Of a stretch of DNA of 64,000 nucleotides, positions 33,514 through 42,375 are shown piece by piece. How positions within the stretch are numbered: position 1 is the first letter of the stretch; each line of letters begins with the position of its first letter. The stretch is taken from NCBI RefSeq assembly GCF_001675045.1, contig NZ_LYPA01000080.1, forward strand, positions 358,821 to 422,820, in the 5' to 3' direction. The DNA is from Paenibacillus oryzae. Its GTDB lineage: Bacteria > Bacillota > Bacilli > Paenibacillales > Paenibacillaceae. Position numbers and translations under genes: made by a program. A model generated the notes under the pieces. That model saw only the letters and a program-made list of their open reading frames with translations, had not been told where the DNA came from and did not search any database.

Positions 33514-34830
33514 ATGAGGCGGGGTAAAGGAATAAATTCACCGTGGACGTATGCATTCGGGATGCTGGCGATGATGATACCGAGTCAGGCGTTCAGCACG
33601 TTTTATACGTACTATTATATCGAAAAGCTTGGCCTGGCGTTGGGTCTTGCGACCTTGGCGCGGGTAATCTTTATGGTATGGGATGCAGTCAACCAGCCGC
33701 TCGCGGGTTATTTCTCCGACCGGACCCAATCGCGTTACGGCCGCCGCAAGCCGTGGATTTATGTGGCAGTGCCTCTTTTTATGCTGACCTTTATGCTGGT
33801 TTTTATGGTGCCGGGCGGACTGTCGGGTTATGGGCTGTTCGTGTGGTTCCTTATTGCGCTTATTTTGTATGAAGCCGCCGCAACGATATTGTGGGTCAAC
33901 TATGGCGCGTTGTTTCCGGAGCTGTTCCGGGGCGGTGCGCTTCGCACCAAGGCATCCGCCGTGCAGCAGGGGTATCAGATTGTGGCGCTTCTCATCGGCA
34001 CTGCTTTGACCCCTATTTTGTTCAATAAGCTGGGCTTTGGCTCCATGTCGATGATTTACGCGGTGGCGTTTGCCTTCTTCATGCTATTGTGTATGAGATA
34101 TGTCCAGGAGGACCCGGAGGCGCTCAAGACGCCGCGTATGGGATTGAAGGAAGCGTTTAGCGCAACACTAACCAATAAGCCGTTTTGGGTATTTAATATT
34201 TCCAATTCTTTTGCTCAAACGGTTAATGGGCTGCTTAGCTCTATCATTCCCTTTTACGCCAAATACGTGTTGAGGATTCCGGAGGGACAGGTCACTATTC
34301 TGCTGGCCGCCATCTTTGTTTCGGTCATTCCGCTCGTGGGCGTATGGTATTGGCTCGTGCGCCGGATGGACCCCGTCAAGGCATGGCGACTGTCGCTGGG
34401 CGCTTACGCGCTTTCCGTTCTGCCGCTCTGGTTCGGCAACGGCCTTGGAGCGGGCGTGGCGGCAGGAGTGATCGTTGGTTTCGGCATGGCGGGTTTTCTG
34501 GTTACGCCGCCTGTTGTCAGCGGCCTGATCATCGATCGGGACTTTGATGATACGGGACGGCGCAGGGAAGGGATTTATACGGCTGTTGCGGGCTTTATTA
34601 CGCGCTCCAGCGGCTTGATTTCGGTGCTGGCCTTTTTTATTGTTGGACAGATATACGGGTACAAAAGCGGGGATGAGCCGGGACCCGATCCCGAGACCAC
34701 CTTCCGCGTATTGATCAGCATCGTGCCATTTTTGCTGCTGCTGACGGCGATTGTGCTGTCGTTTCTGATGAAAATCAAGGGCGGCGACTCAACGAAGGAT
34801 AATAATGGGGGTACGGATATCAATGTATGA
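33514..34830 (+). CDS. GPH (MelB-type) sugar:cation symporter
   Basis: The transporter has about twelve hydrophobic segments and GPH signatures: the conserved early segment FYTYYYIEKLGLALG, the loop DAVNQPLAGYFSDRTQSRYGRRKPW (pieces DAVNQPLAGYFSD and RYGRRKPW), and ILWVNYGALFPEL. It is 438 residues from ATG 33514, which has GGGTGG upstream; GTG 33505 is in frame but badly placed. GPH members take up oligosaccharides or glycosides with sodium or protons. Beside an AXE1 esterase a xylo-oligosaccharide substrate is plausible. The 3' end overlaps the next small gene. Confidence 0.9.
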   Translation: MRRGKGINSPWTYAFGMLAMMIPSQAFSTFYTYYYIEKLGLALGLATLARVIFMVWDAVNQPLAGYFSDRTQSRYGRRKPWIYVAVPLFMLTFMLVFMVPGGLSGYGLFVWFLIALILYEAAATILWVNYGALFPELFRGGALRTKASAVQQGYQIVALLIGTALTPILFNKLGFGSMSMIYAVAFAFFMLLCMRYVQEDPEALKTPRMGLKEAFSATLTNKPFWVFNISNSFAQTVNGLLSSIIPFYAKYVLRIPEGQVTILLAAIFVSVIPLVGVWYWLVRRMDPVKAWRLSLGAYALSVLPLWFGNGLGAGVAAGVIVGFGMAGFLVTPPVVSGLIIDRDFDDTGRRREGIYTAVAGFITRSSGLISVLAFFIVGQIYGYKSGDEPGPDPETTFRVLISIVPFLLLLTAIVLSFLMKIKGGDSTKDNNGGTDINV

Positions 34831-35167
34831 AATTACGATCGATCTTAAAACCGATTGGGCCAAAACGGCTCTGGAGGTTTTGCGCGGCGCAGGCAGTGCG
34901 ATAAGCGAGGATGCCGGCTTCGAGGAGACGGCACTGAGCTACTTTCTGCTGACAATGTCACAAGAGCAGGCGGAAGGAATGACGGCCGAGACGGGCCGGA
35001 GGCTGGAGGAGATGGAAAACATCGTGATCTCTCATATGGAGGATACGATTGTGCCGGATATCCGCGAGCGTACCCGTTATACGGGCAATACGTTTCATTT
35101 TTGCTGGGTATACAATCAGGGCGAGCATATCGTGGAGTTGAATTCGGAGTACCGCATTCCGTTGTAA
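34823..35167 (+). CDS. Unrecognised small acidic protein in the sugar-transport operon
   Basis: The product has about 114 residues, is acidic and has no membrane segment. It has alternating helix-like stretches (SQEQAEGMTAETGRRLEEME) and a strand-like end (NTFHFCWVYNQGEHIVEL). I do not recognise the family. The frame overlaps the end of the symporter gene; the start may be ATG 34805 or 34823, neither with a strong ribosome binding site, suggesting translational coupling. The next gene, a DHA2 exporter, begins 38 bp later, so all four genes from 32521 may be one transcript. A role linked to the sugar symporter or exporter is guesswork. Confidence 0.6.
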   Translation: MYEITIDLKTDWAKTALEVLRGAGSAISEDAGFEETALSYFLLTMSQEQAEGMTAETGRRLEEMENIVISHMEDTIVPDIRERTRYTGNTFHFCWVYNQGEHIVELNSEYRIPL

Positions 35168-35205
35168 AAGATTTTGAATGAAGATGAATGAAGAGGAGTG
35201 GAGAC

Positions 35206-36684
35206 ATGCGCAAGGAAGAGACAGGCGGCGCTTTTGGCAGCCGCAGCAATTTTATTGTCGTGATGGTTATGATTCTTGGCGTATTCGTCGCCATTCTGAA
35301 TGAAACGCTGCTGAACGTGGCGCTGCCGCAGATCAGAGCGGATTTGGATATTCCCGCAAGCAAGGCGCAATGGCTGAGCACGGGGTATTTGCTTGTTATT
35401 GGCGTGTTGATCCCGATGACGGCTTATTTGATGAGGCGCTTCCCAACCCGAAGCCTGTTTCTGTCGGCAATGGCGCTATTTATGGCGGGGACGCTGGTTG
35501 CTGCGCTTTCGTCCGGCTTCGAGCCTCTCCTGCTGGGACGCATATTGCAAGCTTCCGGCACGGGGCTTCTATTCCCTCTATTGACCAACGTTGTTTTTTC
35601 GGTTGTGCCGATGGAAAAAAGGGGCTCCGCGATGGGGACGATCGGTATCGTTATTACGTTCGCTCCGGCAATCGGGCCAACGCTTTCGGGGATCATTGTG
35701 GAGCATTTCAGCTGGCGGGTATTGTTCTATAGCGTGCTTCCCATTGCTCTGTTTGTTATTTTGTTCGCTTACTACAAGCTGCAAAATGTAACGGAAACGA
35801 GCAAGCCGCGCATCGATCTGTTCTCCATGCTGCTGTCGACCATCGGTTTTGGGGGACTGGTATACGGCTTTAGCAGCGCGGGGGAGGGACACGGAAGCTG
35901 GAACAGCTTGACCGTGCTTATTCCTGTCATTGCGGGAGGTATCGCCCTGCTGTTGTTTGTCTGGAGACAGCTGACGCTTAAGGAGCCGCTGCTAGATTTG
36001 CGGACCTTCACGTATCGCATATTCAGCCTGTCCACGCCAATTATGATGATTGTGATGATGGCGATGTTTTCGGCGATGCTGCTGCTTCCGATGTTTCTGC
36101 AGGAGGCGCTGCAATATACGCCGCTCGAAGCAGGGCTCGTTATGCTGCCCGGCGGTATTCTGATGGGGATCATGTCCCCGATCAACGGTCGGTTGTTCGA
36201 CCGTTTTGGCGCCAAGTGGCTGTCCATTATCGGCCTCGCCTTGCTTGCCAATACGCTGTGGCAGTTCTCCGGCCTGACGCCTGAAACGCCGTATGCGTTC
36301 ATTATGGTCATGAATACCCTGCTGATGCTGGGCATTTCCATGATGATGATGCCGGTTATGACAAACGCGCTAAACGCTTTACCGCCAAAGCTTTATACAC
36401 ATGGAACGGCGATTTTAAGCACGCTGCAGCAGGTATCGGGCGCAATCGGAACGGCGTTGCTTGTGACGGTAATGAGCAATCGTTCCGCAAGCTTTCTTGT
36501 GGAGGCGGGGGAGGATGCGGCCAGCGACCCCGCAATGACGATAGCGGCCATGATGGCAGGCATGAAAAGCGCGTTTCTGATCGCTTTTGGCCTGGTTGTG
36601 CTGGCGCTGATCCTGACGCTGCTGCTGAAGCGGGCAAACCGGTCTTCGGGTGAAGGGGAAACGGCTCCTCAGCCGAGCCATTGA
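35206..36684 (+). CDS. DHA2-family MFS drug exporter (EmrB/QacA type)
   Basis: This 492-residue protein has fourteen predicted membrane segments. DHA2 motifs are visible: LNETLLNVALPQI in helix 1 (the LDxTVVNVALP motif D1 variant), GYLLVIGVLIPMTAYLMRRFPTR (motif A region), the antiporter motif C-like FAPAIGPTLSGIIVEHFSWR, and LEAGLVMLPGGILMGIMSPINGRLFDRFG. ATG 35206 follows GAGGAGTGG. Such proteins export drugs or toxic metabolites by proton antiport. The substrate is unknown. No terminator is seen immediately after it; repeat-rich non-coding DNA follows. Confidence 0.88.
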   Translation: MRKEETGGAFGSRSNFIVVMVMILGVFVAILNETLLNVALPQIRADLDIPASKAQWLSTGYLLVIGVLIPMTAYLMRRFPTRSLFLSAMALFMAGTLVAALSSGFEPLLLGRILQASGTGLLFPLLTNVVFSVVPMEKRGSAMGTIGIVITFAPAIGPTLSGIIVEHFSWRVLFYSVLPIALFVILFAYYKLQNVTETSKPRIDLFSMLLSTIGFGGLVYGFSSAGEGHGSWNSLTVLIPVIAGGIALLLFVWRQLTLKEPLLDLRTFTYRIFSLSTPIMMIVMMAMFSAMLLLPMFLQEALQYTPLEAGLVMLPGGILMGIMSPINGRLFDRFGAKWLSIIGLALLANTLWQFSGLTPETPYAFIMVMNTLLMLGISMMMMPVMTNALNALPPKLYTHGTAILSTLQQVSGAIGTALLVTVMSNRSASFLVEAGEDAASDPAMTIAAMMAGMKSAFLIAFGLVVLALILTLLLKRANRSSGEGETAPQPSH

Positions 36685-36790
36685 GTGGCGGAAGGTCATT
36701 GAATGGCGTTGCGTGCTGGATTATTGCGTGGCGGATCATTGAATGGCGTTGCGTGCTGGGTTATTGCGTGGCGGATCGCTGAATGGTATT
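36684..36790. repeat. 40-bp tandem repeat
   Basis: GAATGGCGTTGCGTGCTGG recurs at 36701 and 36741, with a truncated third copy at 36781, a strict 40-bp period. A decayed copy precedes at 36684-36700. The two full copies are nearly identical. Confidence 0.85.
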
Positions 36791-36814
36791 TTGGCGCTGG
36801 ACTGCAGTTTGCTG

Positions 36815-37010
36815 GTATGATGGTCATTTGTGACCGTTACAGTGGGAATTGGGCAGGTTCGTTTCTGGTTACGGTCACCTGTGTCCTTTAGCGCTGGAAA
36901 ATGGCACATTCATGATGAAAAGCTAGCTGTTACGGACGCCAATGTCCTTTAGAAGCTGATATATCGCAAAAAGAAGCTTCTAAAGGTCGGCGATGTCCGT
37001 AAGCGTTAAG
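36815..37010. repeat. Cluster of GGAC/GTCC hairpin repeats
   Basis: Units include GGTCATTTGTGACC at about 36820 and GGTCACCTGTGTCC at about 36873. A larger inverted pair spans 36938-37008: TTACGGACGCCAATGTCC matches, with two shifts, the reverse complement of the later GGTCGGCGATGTCCGTAA. Members of the same family as 24500-24680 and 57345-57545. Confidence 0.7.
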
Positions 37011-37135
37011 CTATCGGAATCAGGAAGCGATCTGCAGATGTAAAGCTATCGGTAAGCAGGAAGCGATCCGCAGATGTAAAGCTATCGGTAAGCAGGAAGC
37101 GATCTGCAATCGCAAAGCGATCCGTAATCAGGAAG
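37009..37135. repeat. 35-36 bp tandem repeat
   Basis: AGCTATCGGTAAGCAGGAAG and variants start at 37009, 37044 and 37080, followed by a decayed copy ending near 37135. Together with the two clusters before it, this fills a 450-bp stretch without any gene. Confidence 0.85.
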
Positions 37136-37178
37136 CCGCTTGTGGAGACATTTACGTTCTCCCCAAGCGGCTTTTTTG
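37133..37178 (+). terminator. Strong rho-independent terminator
   Basis: AAGCCGCTTGTGGAGA pairs with TCTCCCCAAGCGGCTT (one mismatch) and is followed by TTTTT. It ends the DHA2-side transcript after the repeat region. Confidence 0.85.
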
Positions 37179-37244
37179 GCTGTGTGGCTAATTGAAAAAA
37201 ATTATCAAAAAAAGCTTGATAACAATTATCGTTATTGTTAAAAT

Positions 37245-37279
37245 AAAAAAAGAAGAAGGAATACCCCAGTATCCCTTCT
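37245..37279 (-). terminator. Terminator of the DUF1540 gene
   Basis: On the minus strand GAAGGGATAC and GTATTCCTTC form a stem around TGGG with one G-U pair, followed by TTCTTTTTTT. It begins 9 bp after the DUF1540 stop codon. Confidence 0.8.
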
Positions 37280-37287
37280 CCGGATCA

Positions 37288-37434
37288 TTATTTAACTTCG
37301 AATGTTTTGCAGTCTGTTTCAGCAGATGTGTGAGCTTTTTCATGAGATGTGATGTAGATTTGTTCAGCAGCGCATTTGTTGCCGCTATGCCAGTGGACAC
37401 AAGTGTCAACCTCGCAAAGTACGTCTTTAGCCAT
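37288..37434 (-). CDS. DUF1540 small cysteine-rich protein
   Basis: This 48-residue protein starts MAKDVLCEVDTCVHWHSGNK and ends SAETDCKTFEVK. The pattern C-x4-C-x2-W-x3-NKC and a final Cys near the C-terminus fits DUF1540, a Firmicutes family of probable metal-binding peptides with four conserved cysteines (Cys7, 12, 21, 42 here). AAGGAGGTG lies 7 nt before the ATG and a terminator follows directly, so it is a compact monocistronic gene. No function has been firmly assigned to the family; it is frequent in spore formers. Confidence 0.88.
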   Translation of the reverse strand: MAKDVLCEVDTCVHWHSGNKCAAEQIYITSHEKAHTSAETDCKTFEVK

Positions 37435-37675
37435 CTTAGACACCTCCTTATGAAATTAGTGTGAAACAACAGCACAAATCTAATCAAGTTACCAGCTTGA
37501 ATAAAGATTTGCTTGTCCCTTTTACCAGAAGGGGCTATTTGCGTTTCGCTATTATTTTAACCCATCTAGGGGGTTTCTGCAAGCGCAGGAGGTGTTCTAA
37601 TCATAGCAGCATTGAGAGGGATGAAGAGTAAGAATAAGGGGATATCTGAGATTGTGAAACAGGGGGAACCGGTTT

Positions 37676-38791
37676 TTGAAAAGGCTTAATGAGTTGGATA
37701 ATCTTAAGGTTTTTTTGACAGCTTTGGTCATTATATTTCATGCGGCTATTGCTTACGGAGCGGCAGGTTCATGGATATTAAAGGATTCGAATCAGGATGA
37801 GATGAGCATAACGGCCGTTTTCTTAACTTTATTTACTGCAGTTTGCCAAACCTTCTTTATGGGGCTATTTTTCTTTATTTCCGCCTATTTTTCCTCGGTA
37901 TCGCTATCCAGGAAAGGAAGTTCGACGTTTATAAAGGACAGACTGCTTCGCTTAGGTATACCGATGCTGGTTTATTATTTTTTAATCGGACCGATTACAG
38001 TATGGTTTGCTCATTATCGTCTACAGTTAACGCTTGCAGAGTTTTACAATCAGTATGTATGGAGTTTTGAGAGGACTTTTTTTGGACCCGCCTGGTTTTT
38101 GCAGGCATCTATTTATTTTGCGGTTATACATGTTTTTTTTGAAATTGTGCTTAAAAAAATGAAGAAGGCAGCTCCAAGATTTTCGTTTCCAAAGGGAGCT
38201 CAGCTGTTATGGCTTGCAGTTGGAATGGGGCTGGCTGCATTTGTGACACGTTTGATTTATCCAACAGGCGAGGGGCCGCTGGAATTGCAGCTTGGTTATT
38301 TCCCTTCTTATATTGTGCTTTACATTGCTGGAATTATTGCTCAGAAAAATGGTTGGCTGGATAATATACCACCCAAATTGCAAAAAGGCTGGCAGTGGCT
38401 GTCTCTTGGCCTTATACCAGTCCTGCCTGTCATCCTTGTACTCACAGGCGCGCTTGATGGAGAGGTTCATTTTGAAGGAGGAGTGAACGCGGAGGCATTT
38501 TTATATGCCATATGGGAGCCATTTGTATGTATTGGCATTATTTTGACCTTGCTTTCTTTGTTTCGAAGGCGCTTTTATTCAACCAGTCCATTGAAGCAAT
38601 GGTTATCCCGACATGCTTATGCTGTATATCTGATTCATCCCGCTGTTGTGGTGGGTTGGACGATGGCTTTTCAAGGCTTGCCTTTGCCTTCAGCAGTCAA
38701 ATGGGCAGTTGTTTCGATTCTTTCAATAGTTTGTTGCTTTATGGTCGCATCCATCCTTAAAATGCTGCCTTTTGCAAAGCGCGTTTTGTAA
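37676..38791 (+). CDS. Acyltransferase 3 family membrane protein
   Basis: The 371-residue protein has about ten hydrophobic segments. It begins with the family start LNELDNLKVFLTALVIIFHAAIAYG, in which the His in IIFHA is the conserved catalytic-site histidine. GPAWFLQASIYFAVIHVFFE and a final SRHAYAVYLIHPAVVV, read in shorter pieces, are also typical. The relatives are OafB/MdoC-type O-acyltransferases that modify surface glycans or antibiotics. The start is TTG 37676 after GGGGGA with 9-nt spacing. AT-richer than its neighbours, and monocistronic with its own terminator. The acceptor substrate is unknown. Confidence 0.85.
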   Translation: MKRLNELDNLKVFLTALVIIFHAAIAYGAAGSWILKDSNQDEMSITAVFLTLFTAVCQTFFMGLFFFISAYFSSVSLSRKGSSTFIKDRLLRLGIPMLVYYFLIGPITVWFAHYRLQLTLAEFYNQYVWSFERTFFGPAWFLQASIYFAVIHVFFEIVLKKMKKAAPRFSFPKGAQLLWLAVGMGLAAFVTRLIYPTGEGPLELQLGYFPSYIVLYIAGIIAQKNGWLDNIPPKLQKGWQWLSLGLIPVLPVILVLTGALDGEVHFEGGVNAEAFLYAIWEPFVCIGIILTLLSLFRRRFYSTSPLKQWLSRHAYAVYLIHPAVVVGWTMAFQGLPLPSAVKWAVVSILSIVCCFMVASILKMLPFAKRVL

Positions 38792-38807
38792 ATATAAATT
38801 CATTCAG

Positions 38808-38850
38808 AGGGATACCTGCTTGGCTTAATAGGCCAGCAGGTATCCCTTTT
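38808..38850 (+). terminator. Rho-independent terminator
   Basis: AGGGATACCTGCT pairs with AGCAGGTATCCCT, with an inner TGGC/GGCC extension, and is followed by a T-run. It separates the acyltransferase from the convergent GNAT gene. Confidence 0.88.
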
Positions 38851-38877
38851 TTTCATCTAGGCCTAGTTCGTGTTGCA

Positions 38878-39348
38878 TTAAAACTCTGGACTAATGTTGT
38901 AGGTGATCCATTCCTCGCGTTCTCCGCCAATTTTGTCATAAAAACGCTGGGCGCGATGGTTGTCATGGGCTGTAACCCAGCTCATACCGGCAAAACCATT
39001 TTGCGCGGTATAACGCCGGCAGGCTTGAACAAGCGCGGCCGCAACATCACGGCCCCTTTGCTCCTCCACTACATAAAGATCGTTCATAACGACAACCCGC
39101 GACGCCCTTAAGGTGCTGAATGTAAAATATAGCGTTGCAAAACCCGCCAGCTTTTCTCCGTTATCCGCTACAAATTGAATGCCTTCCTTTTGCTCAAGGA
39201 GCTGCTTCATCAGAGCCTCCAGCCGCTTATCGTCAGGCGGATTGCAGCCATAAAAATCCACGATATATTCAAGCATCAGTGATTTTAAACGGGGCAGGTC
39301 CCCTTCTTGAGCGGGCCTGATCGTATAGTTTTGTTTATTTTCCATCAT
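38878..39348 (-). CDS. GNAT family N-acetyltransferase
   Basis: The 156-residue protein has the GNAT fold: YTIRPAQEGDLPRLKSLM in strand and helix 1, the central VVMNDLYVVEEQRGRDVAAALVQAC with the acetyl-CoA loop QRGRDVA, then MSWVTAHDNHRAQRFYDKIG near the end. The loop has Asp where Gly is usual in the R/QxxGxG/A motif. GGAGG stands 7 nt before the ATG. It transfers an acetyl group from acetyl-CoA to an unknown amine. It is convergent with the acyltransferase gene and stands alone. Confidence 0.88.
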   Translation of the reverse strand: MMENKQNYTIRPAQEGDLPRLKSLMLEYIVDFYGCNPPDDKRLEALMKQLLEQKEGIQFVADNGEKLAGFATLYFTFSTLRASRVVVMNDLYVVEEQRGRDVAAALVQACRRYTAQNGFAGMSWVTAHDNHRAQRFYDKIGGEREEWITYNISPEF

Positions 39349-39586
39349 GTTGATTCCTCCATGTGTATATTTATTAACTCTATTGTATCGATGGATTTAA
39401 GGCGCCGTAATGGAGGAAATGGAGGAAAGTTTGTATTTCCTTCTATTCAAATTTTTAGGTGGTTATTCAACCTTAGTTTTCCAAACTAACAATGTTGTAA
39501 GGGAACTGTAATGTTAAACAATTGTGAATAATTGGGGGTGCTAATAGGATTGGAGTAGGACGAATCTTGAAAGGGGAACAGTTGCA

Positions 39587-40738
39587 GTGGGCATTGAAGA
39601 ACAAAAGCAGCGAATTGAAGTCATTGATGTTATACGCGGGGTTGCTTTATTAGGTGTATTAATTATTAATATGAGATTTTTTAGTACGCCTTATCTGGCG
39701 ATTGCTTATAAAGTCGAGTTATGGCCTGGATTTTGGGACAGGCTTGTAGCCGGGTTGGAAACCTCGCTTGTGGCTGGCAAATTTATATCTATCTTTTCAT
39801 TTTTGTTTGGTTTCGGTATGGTGTTGATGCTTGAAAGCGCAAAAAAGAGAGAGGTATGGTTTGCTCCGCTTATTACAAGGCGGCTGCTCGCGCTGGCGCT
39901 GTTTGGCTTGCTTCATGGCTGGCTCATCTGGTATGGGGATATTTTGCTGCATTATGCGGTGTTGGGTTTTCTGCTGCTGCTCTTTATTAACCGCAAACCC
40001 AGAACGATGATGATCGGCGCGGTATTGCTGTTGTCCATGATGCCGCTTCTGATTTTGCTGAGCGGCGGATCGGGCAGCTTCCAAACGCCCTCCTATTTTA
40101 ATGACTATCTTGAATTCAATACTATGATTTATGGAGAAGGCTCGTACAGCGTCATTTTGAAGCAAAGAATTATGGAGTGGATGGGCACGGCTGCAGAGCA
40201 AATCGGATTTTACCCTCACTTGCTGGGGATGTTTTTGCTGGGGGCTTATTTTTCCAGGAAAAAATGGTTCCACCATGCTGAAGACCATATCGTCCTGCTA
40301 AAGAGGTTATGTGCCGTTATGCTTCTGCTATTCGCAGGCTTAAGCGCGCTAGCGTTCCTGAATGTTAAACCGTGGTCGGACCTTGCCATGCTGCTGGGAT
40401 GGCCGATTGGAGCTATGTTTTATATGTGTGTTATTGTTCTTGCGTGGCGCACAACACTGGGAAGGAGGCTGCTCAGACCGTTCCTTTATGTCGGACGAAT
40501 GGCCTTTACCAACTACATTTTTCAGTCCGTGATCGGGACATTGATTTTTTACGGATATGGTTTTGGTTATTTTGGCCAAGTAGGGGATGCTGGAAGATTG
40601 CTCATTTCAATCTGTCTTTTTACAGCTCAAATATTGTTTAGCAGATTCTGGATTAGCCGGTTCAGGATGGGGCCGCTGGAGTGGGTGTGGAGAGCGATTA
40701 CGTATCGGACTGTGCCGCCTATGAAGGTCCGCAGGTAA
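39587..40738 (+). CDS. DUF418 / YeiB-like membrane protein
   Basis: The protein has 383 residues, with an N-terminal IEVIDVIRGVALLGVLIINM, the typical opening of DUF418 proteins, about eight to ten membrane segments, and the C-terminal DUF418 domain with FLYVGRMAFTNYIFQSVIGT and FRMGPLEWVWRAITY. It starts at GTG 39587 after AAAGGGGAA. The family is widespread and related in topology to acyltransferase 3 proteins; its function is unknown. No operon partners are evident. Confidence 0.88.
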   Translation: MGIEEQKQRIEVIDVIRGVALLGVLIINMRFFSTPYLAIAYKVELWPGFWDRLVAGLETSLVAGKFISIFSFLFGFGMVLMLESAKKREVWFAPLITRRLLALALFGLLHGWLIWYGDILLHYAVLGFLLLLFINRKPRTMMIGAVLLLSMMPLLILLSGGSGSFQTPSYFNDYLEFNTMIYGEGSYSVILKQRIMEWMGTAAEQIGFYPHLLGMFLLGAYFSRKKWFHHAEDHIVLLKRLCAVMLLLFAGLSALAFLNVKPWSDLAMLLGWPIGAMFYMCVIVLAWRTTLGRRLLRPFLYVGRMAFTNYIFQSVIGTLIFYGYGFGYFGQVGDAGRLLISICLFTAQILFSRFWISRFRMGPLEWVWRAITYRTVPPMKVRR

Positions 40739-40877
40739 ATGCATGGCCTCCTCAATAAGCCGGAAGGGATTTTGTTTCTTTGCGCTTGATGCAGACGCTC
40801 AATCCCTACAGCAGCTTTGCCCGTTGTTTGATATAATGGGAGGCATAAAGAGGTAAGAGGAAGGCGGAATTTCTTTT

Positions 40878-41714
40878 ATGAAAAATATCGTGTCCTTGCA
40901 AGAGCTGTTTGACTCATTGGAAAAGCCCGATGTGGTGGTTGTAGATTGCCGTTTTGTGATGGGGCAGCCGAATGCGGGCCGGGAGCAGTACGAAGCTTCG
41001 CATATTCCGGGAGCGGTTTATCTGGATTTGGAGCAGGACTTATCTGGTCCCGTCGATGAGCATGGCGGACGCCATCCGCTGCCAGATATCGTAGATTTGA
41101 CGATGGCGTTAAGCCGGGTTGGCATCGGTAATGATTCCCGCGTTATCGCCTATGACGATCAAGGCGGAGCGATGGCTTCCCGCTTGTGGTGGCTGCTTAA
41201 TTATTTGGGTCATAAAGAGGCGGCCGTATTGGATGAAGGATTTGCGGCTTGGGTTAAGGCGGGATATTCAGTTACGTCAGAGGTGGAGGCCGTTCAGCCT
41301 GCTAAATTCCTTGCCGTCGTGGAGCATTCCATCTTGATGGAAATGGACGAGCTGCGGGAGCGGCTGAAGGATGAAAGCCTGACGCTAATTGATTCCCGCG
41401 AAGCGCCTCGTTATCGCGGCGAGGTGGAGCCGCTGGACCGGGTGGCGGGACATATTCCGGGTGCTATCAACCGCTTCTGGAAGGATGGCTTGACGGCAGA
41501 CGGCTCCTGGAAGGACGCTGAAGCCCAGGCGGAGCGTTTTGCCGATCTGGACAAGGATGGCGAAATTGTTGTTTATTGCGGCTCCGGCGTAACGGCGACG
41601 CCTAACGTTATCGCCCTGCAGGAAGCGGGCTTTACGAAGGTGCGTTTGTATGCGGGGAGCTGGAGCGATTGGATCTCGTATAGCGAGAATCCGGTGGCGA
41701 CGGGGGAGGAGTAA
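40878..41714 (+). CDS. Thiosulfate/3-mercaptopyruvate sulfurtransferase (tandem rhodanese)
   Basis: The protein has 278 residues and two rhodanese domains. The N-terminal inactive domain has VVVDCRFVMGQPNAGREQYE and HIPGAVYLDLEQDLSG; the C-terminal domain holds catalytic Cys234 in CGSGVT. CGSGVT loops are typical of the mercaptopyruvate branch, but substrate cannot be fixed. TATAAT at 40832-40837 is a likely -10, and AGGAAGG lies about 11 nt before the ATG. Its final codons and terminator region closely resemble those of the next gene, an unrelated VOC protein. Confidence 0.92.
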   Translation: MKNIVSLQELFDSLEKPDVVVVDCRFVMGQPNAGREQYEASHIPGAVYLDLEQDLSGPVDEHGGRHPLPDIVDLTMALSRVGIGNDSRVIAYDDQGGAMASRLWWLLNYLGHKEAAVLDEGFAAWVKAGYSVTSEVEAVQPAKFLAVVEHSILMEMDELRERLKDESLTLIDSREAPRYRGEVEPLDRVAGHIPGAINRFWKDGLTADGSWKDAEAQAERFADLDKDGEIVVYCGSGVTATPNVIALQEAGFTKVRLYAGSWSDWISYSENPVATGEE

Positions 41715-41790
41715 GAGCCGGGAAGCCACGTAGGACGCGGGTTTGGGGGTTGTGACAGGTTGTGAGCTAGTGACCTGTTGCGGCCCTCTT
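41693..41790 (+). repeat. Duplicated gene-end and terminator segment, copy 1
   Basis: From CCGGTGGCGACGGGGGAGGA (encoding the end of the sulfurtransferase) through the stop codon and about 50 bp beyond, the sequence is roughly three-quarters identical to 42351-42445. It ends in a hairpin, ACAGGT/ACCTGT inside a GGGGG..CCCTC outer pairing, then TTTT, so it also serves as terminator. Confidence 0.65.
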
Positions 41791-41961
41791 TTGCTCTTTT
41801 AGAAACAAGCTTGCAAGCAAGAAGCGGAACCACTTCAGAAGATGCCATACTAGAAAAATTGACGTCGTTTATCAAAAAGCGAACATTTGATCTCATTTAT
41901 TCTTTATGCTATATTATGGTAGTAAACGTTATATTATTGTGCAAAGGTGGGCTTGATAAGC

Positions 41962-42375
41962 ATGAGAGCGCAATTAGAAGGGATTACAGTTTTAGCGAAT
42001 GATGTCCCCCGATTGGCTAGATTTTATCGTGATGTCCTGGGATTTAATACAGTAATTGAGGAAAATCATTATGTTGAATTTGAAAATAGCGGAGTTCGCC
42101 TAGCGATTTTTTCAAAACCATTAATGGCGGACAACACGAACGATCATCCTTCTTTTACGGAAGAACGCAAAGGACAAGCTTTTGAGCTTAATTTTAAATG
42201 TGATTCACCTGAAGAAGCCCGCGGAACTTATCATGATTTCGTCTCGAAAGGAGCTACGGGGATTACAGAGCCTAAGTCGATGTCTTGGGGGCACACAACG
42301 GGGTTCTTTGCAGACCCGGAGGGGAACATTCATTCCATCTTTGCAGTCAACCCAGTGGCGAAGGGAGAAGAGTAA
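41962..42375 (+). CDS. VOC (glyoxalase/bleomycin-resistance) superfamily protein
   Basis: The protein is a 137-residue single VOC module: LEGITVLANDVPRLARFYRD for the first beta-alpha unit, ending GFFADPEGNIHSIFAVNP with the usual metal-ligand Glu/His region. ATG 41962 follows AAAGGTGGG; GTG 41947 is in frame but within the ribosome binding region. Function ranges from lyase to antibiotic binding and cannot be told apart here. The gene is AT-richer than the sulfurtransferase before it and is bracketed by two related copies of a gene-end segment, which hints at insertion by recombination. Confidence 0.82.
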   Translation: MRAQLEGITVLANDVPRLARFYRDVLGFNTVIEENHYVEFENSGVRLAIFSKPLMADNTNDHPSFTEERKGQAFELNFKCDSPEEARGTYHDFVSKGATGITEPKSMSWGHTTGFFADPEGNIHSIFAVNPVAKGEE

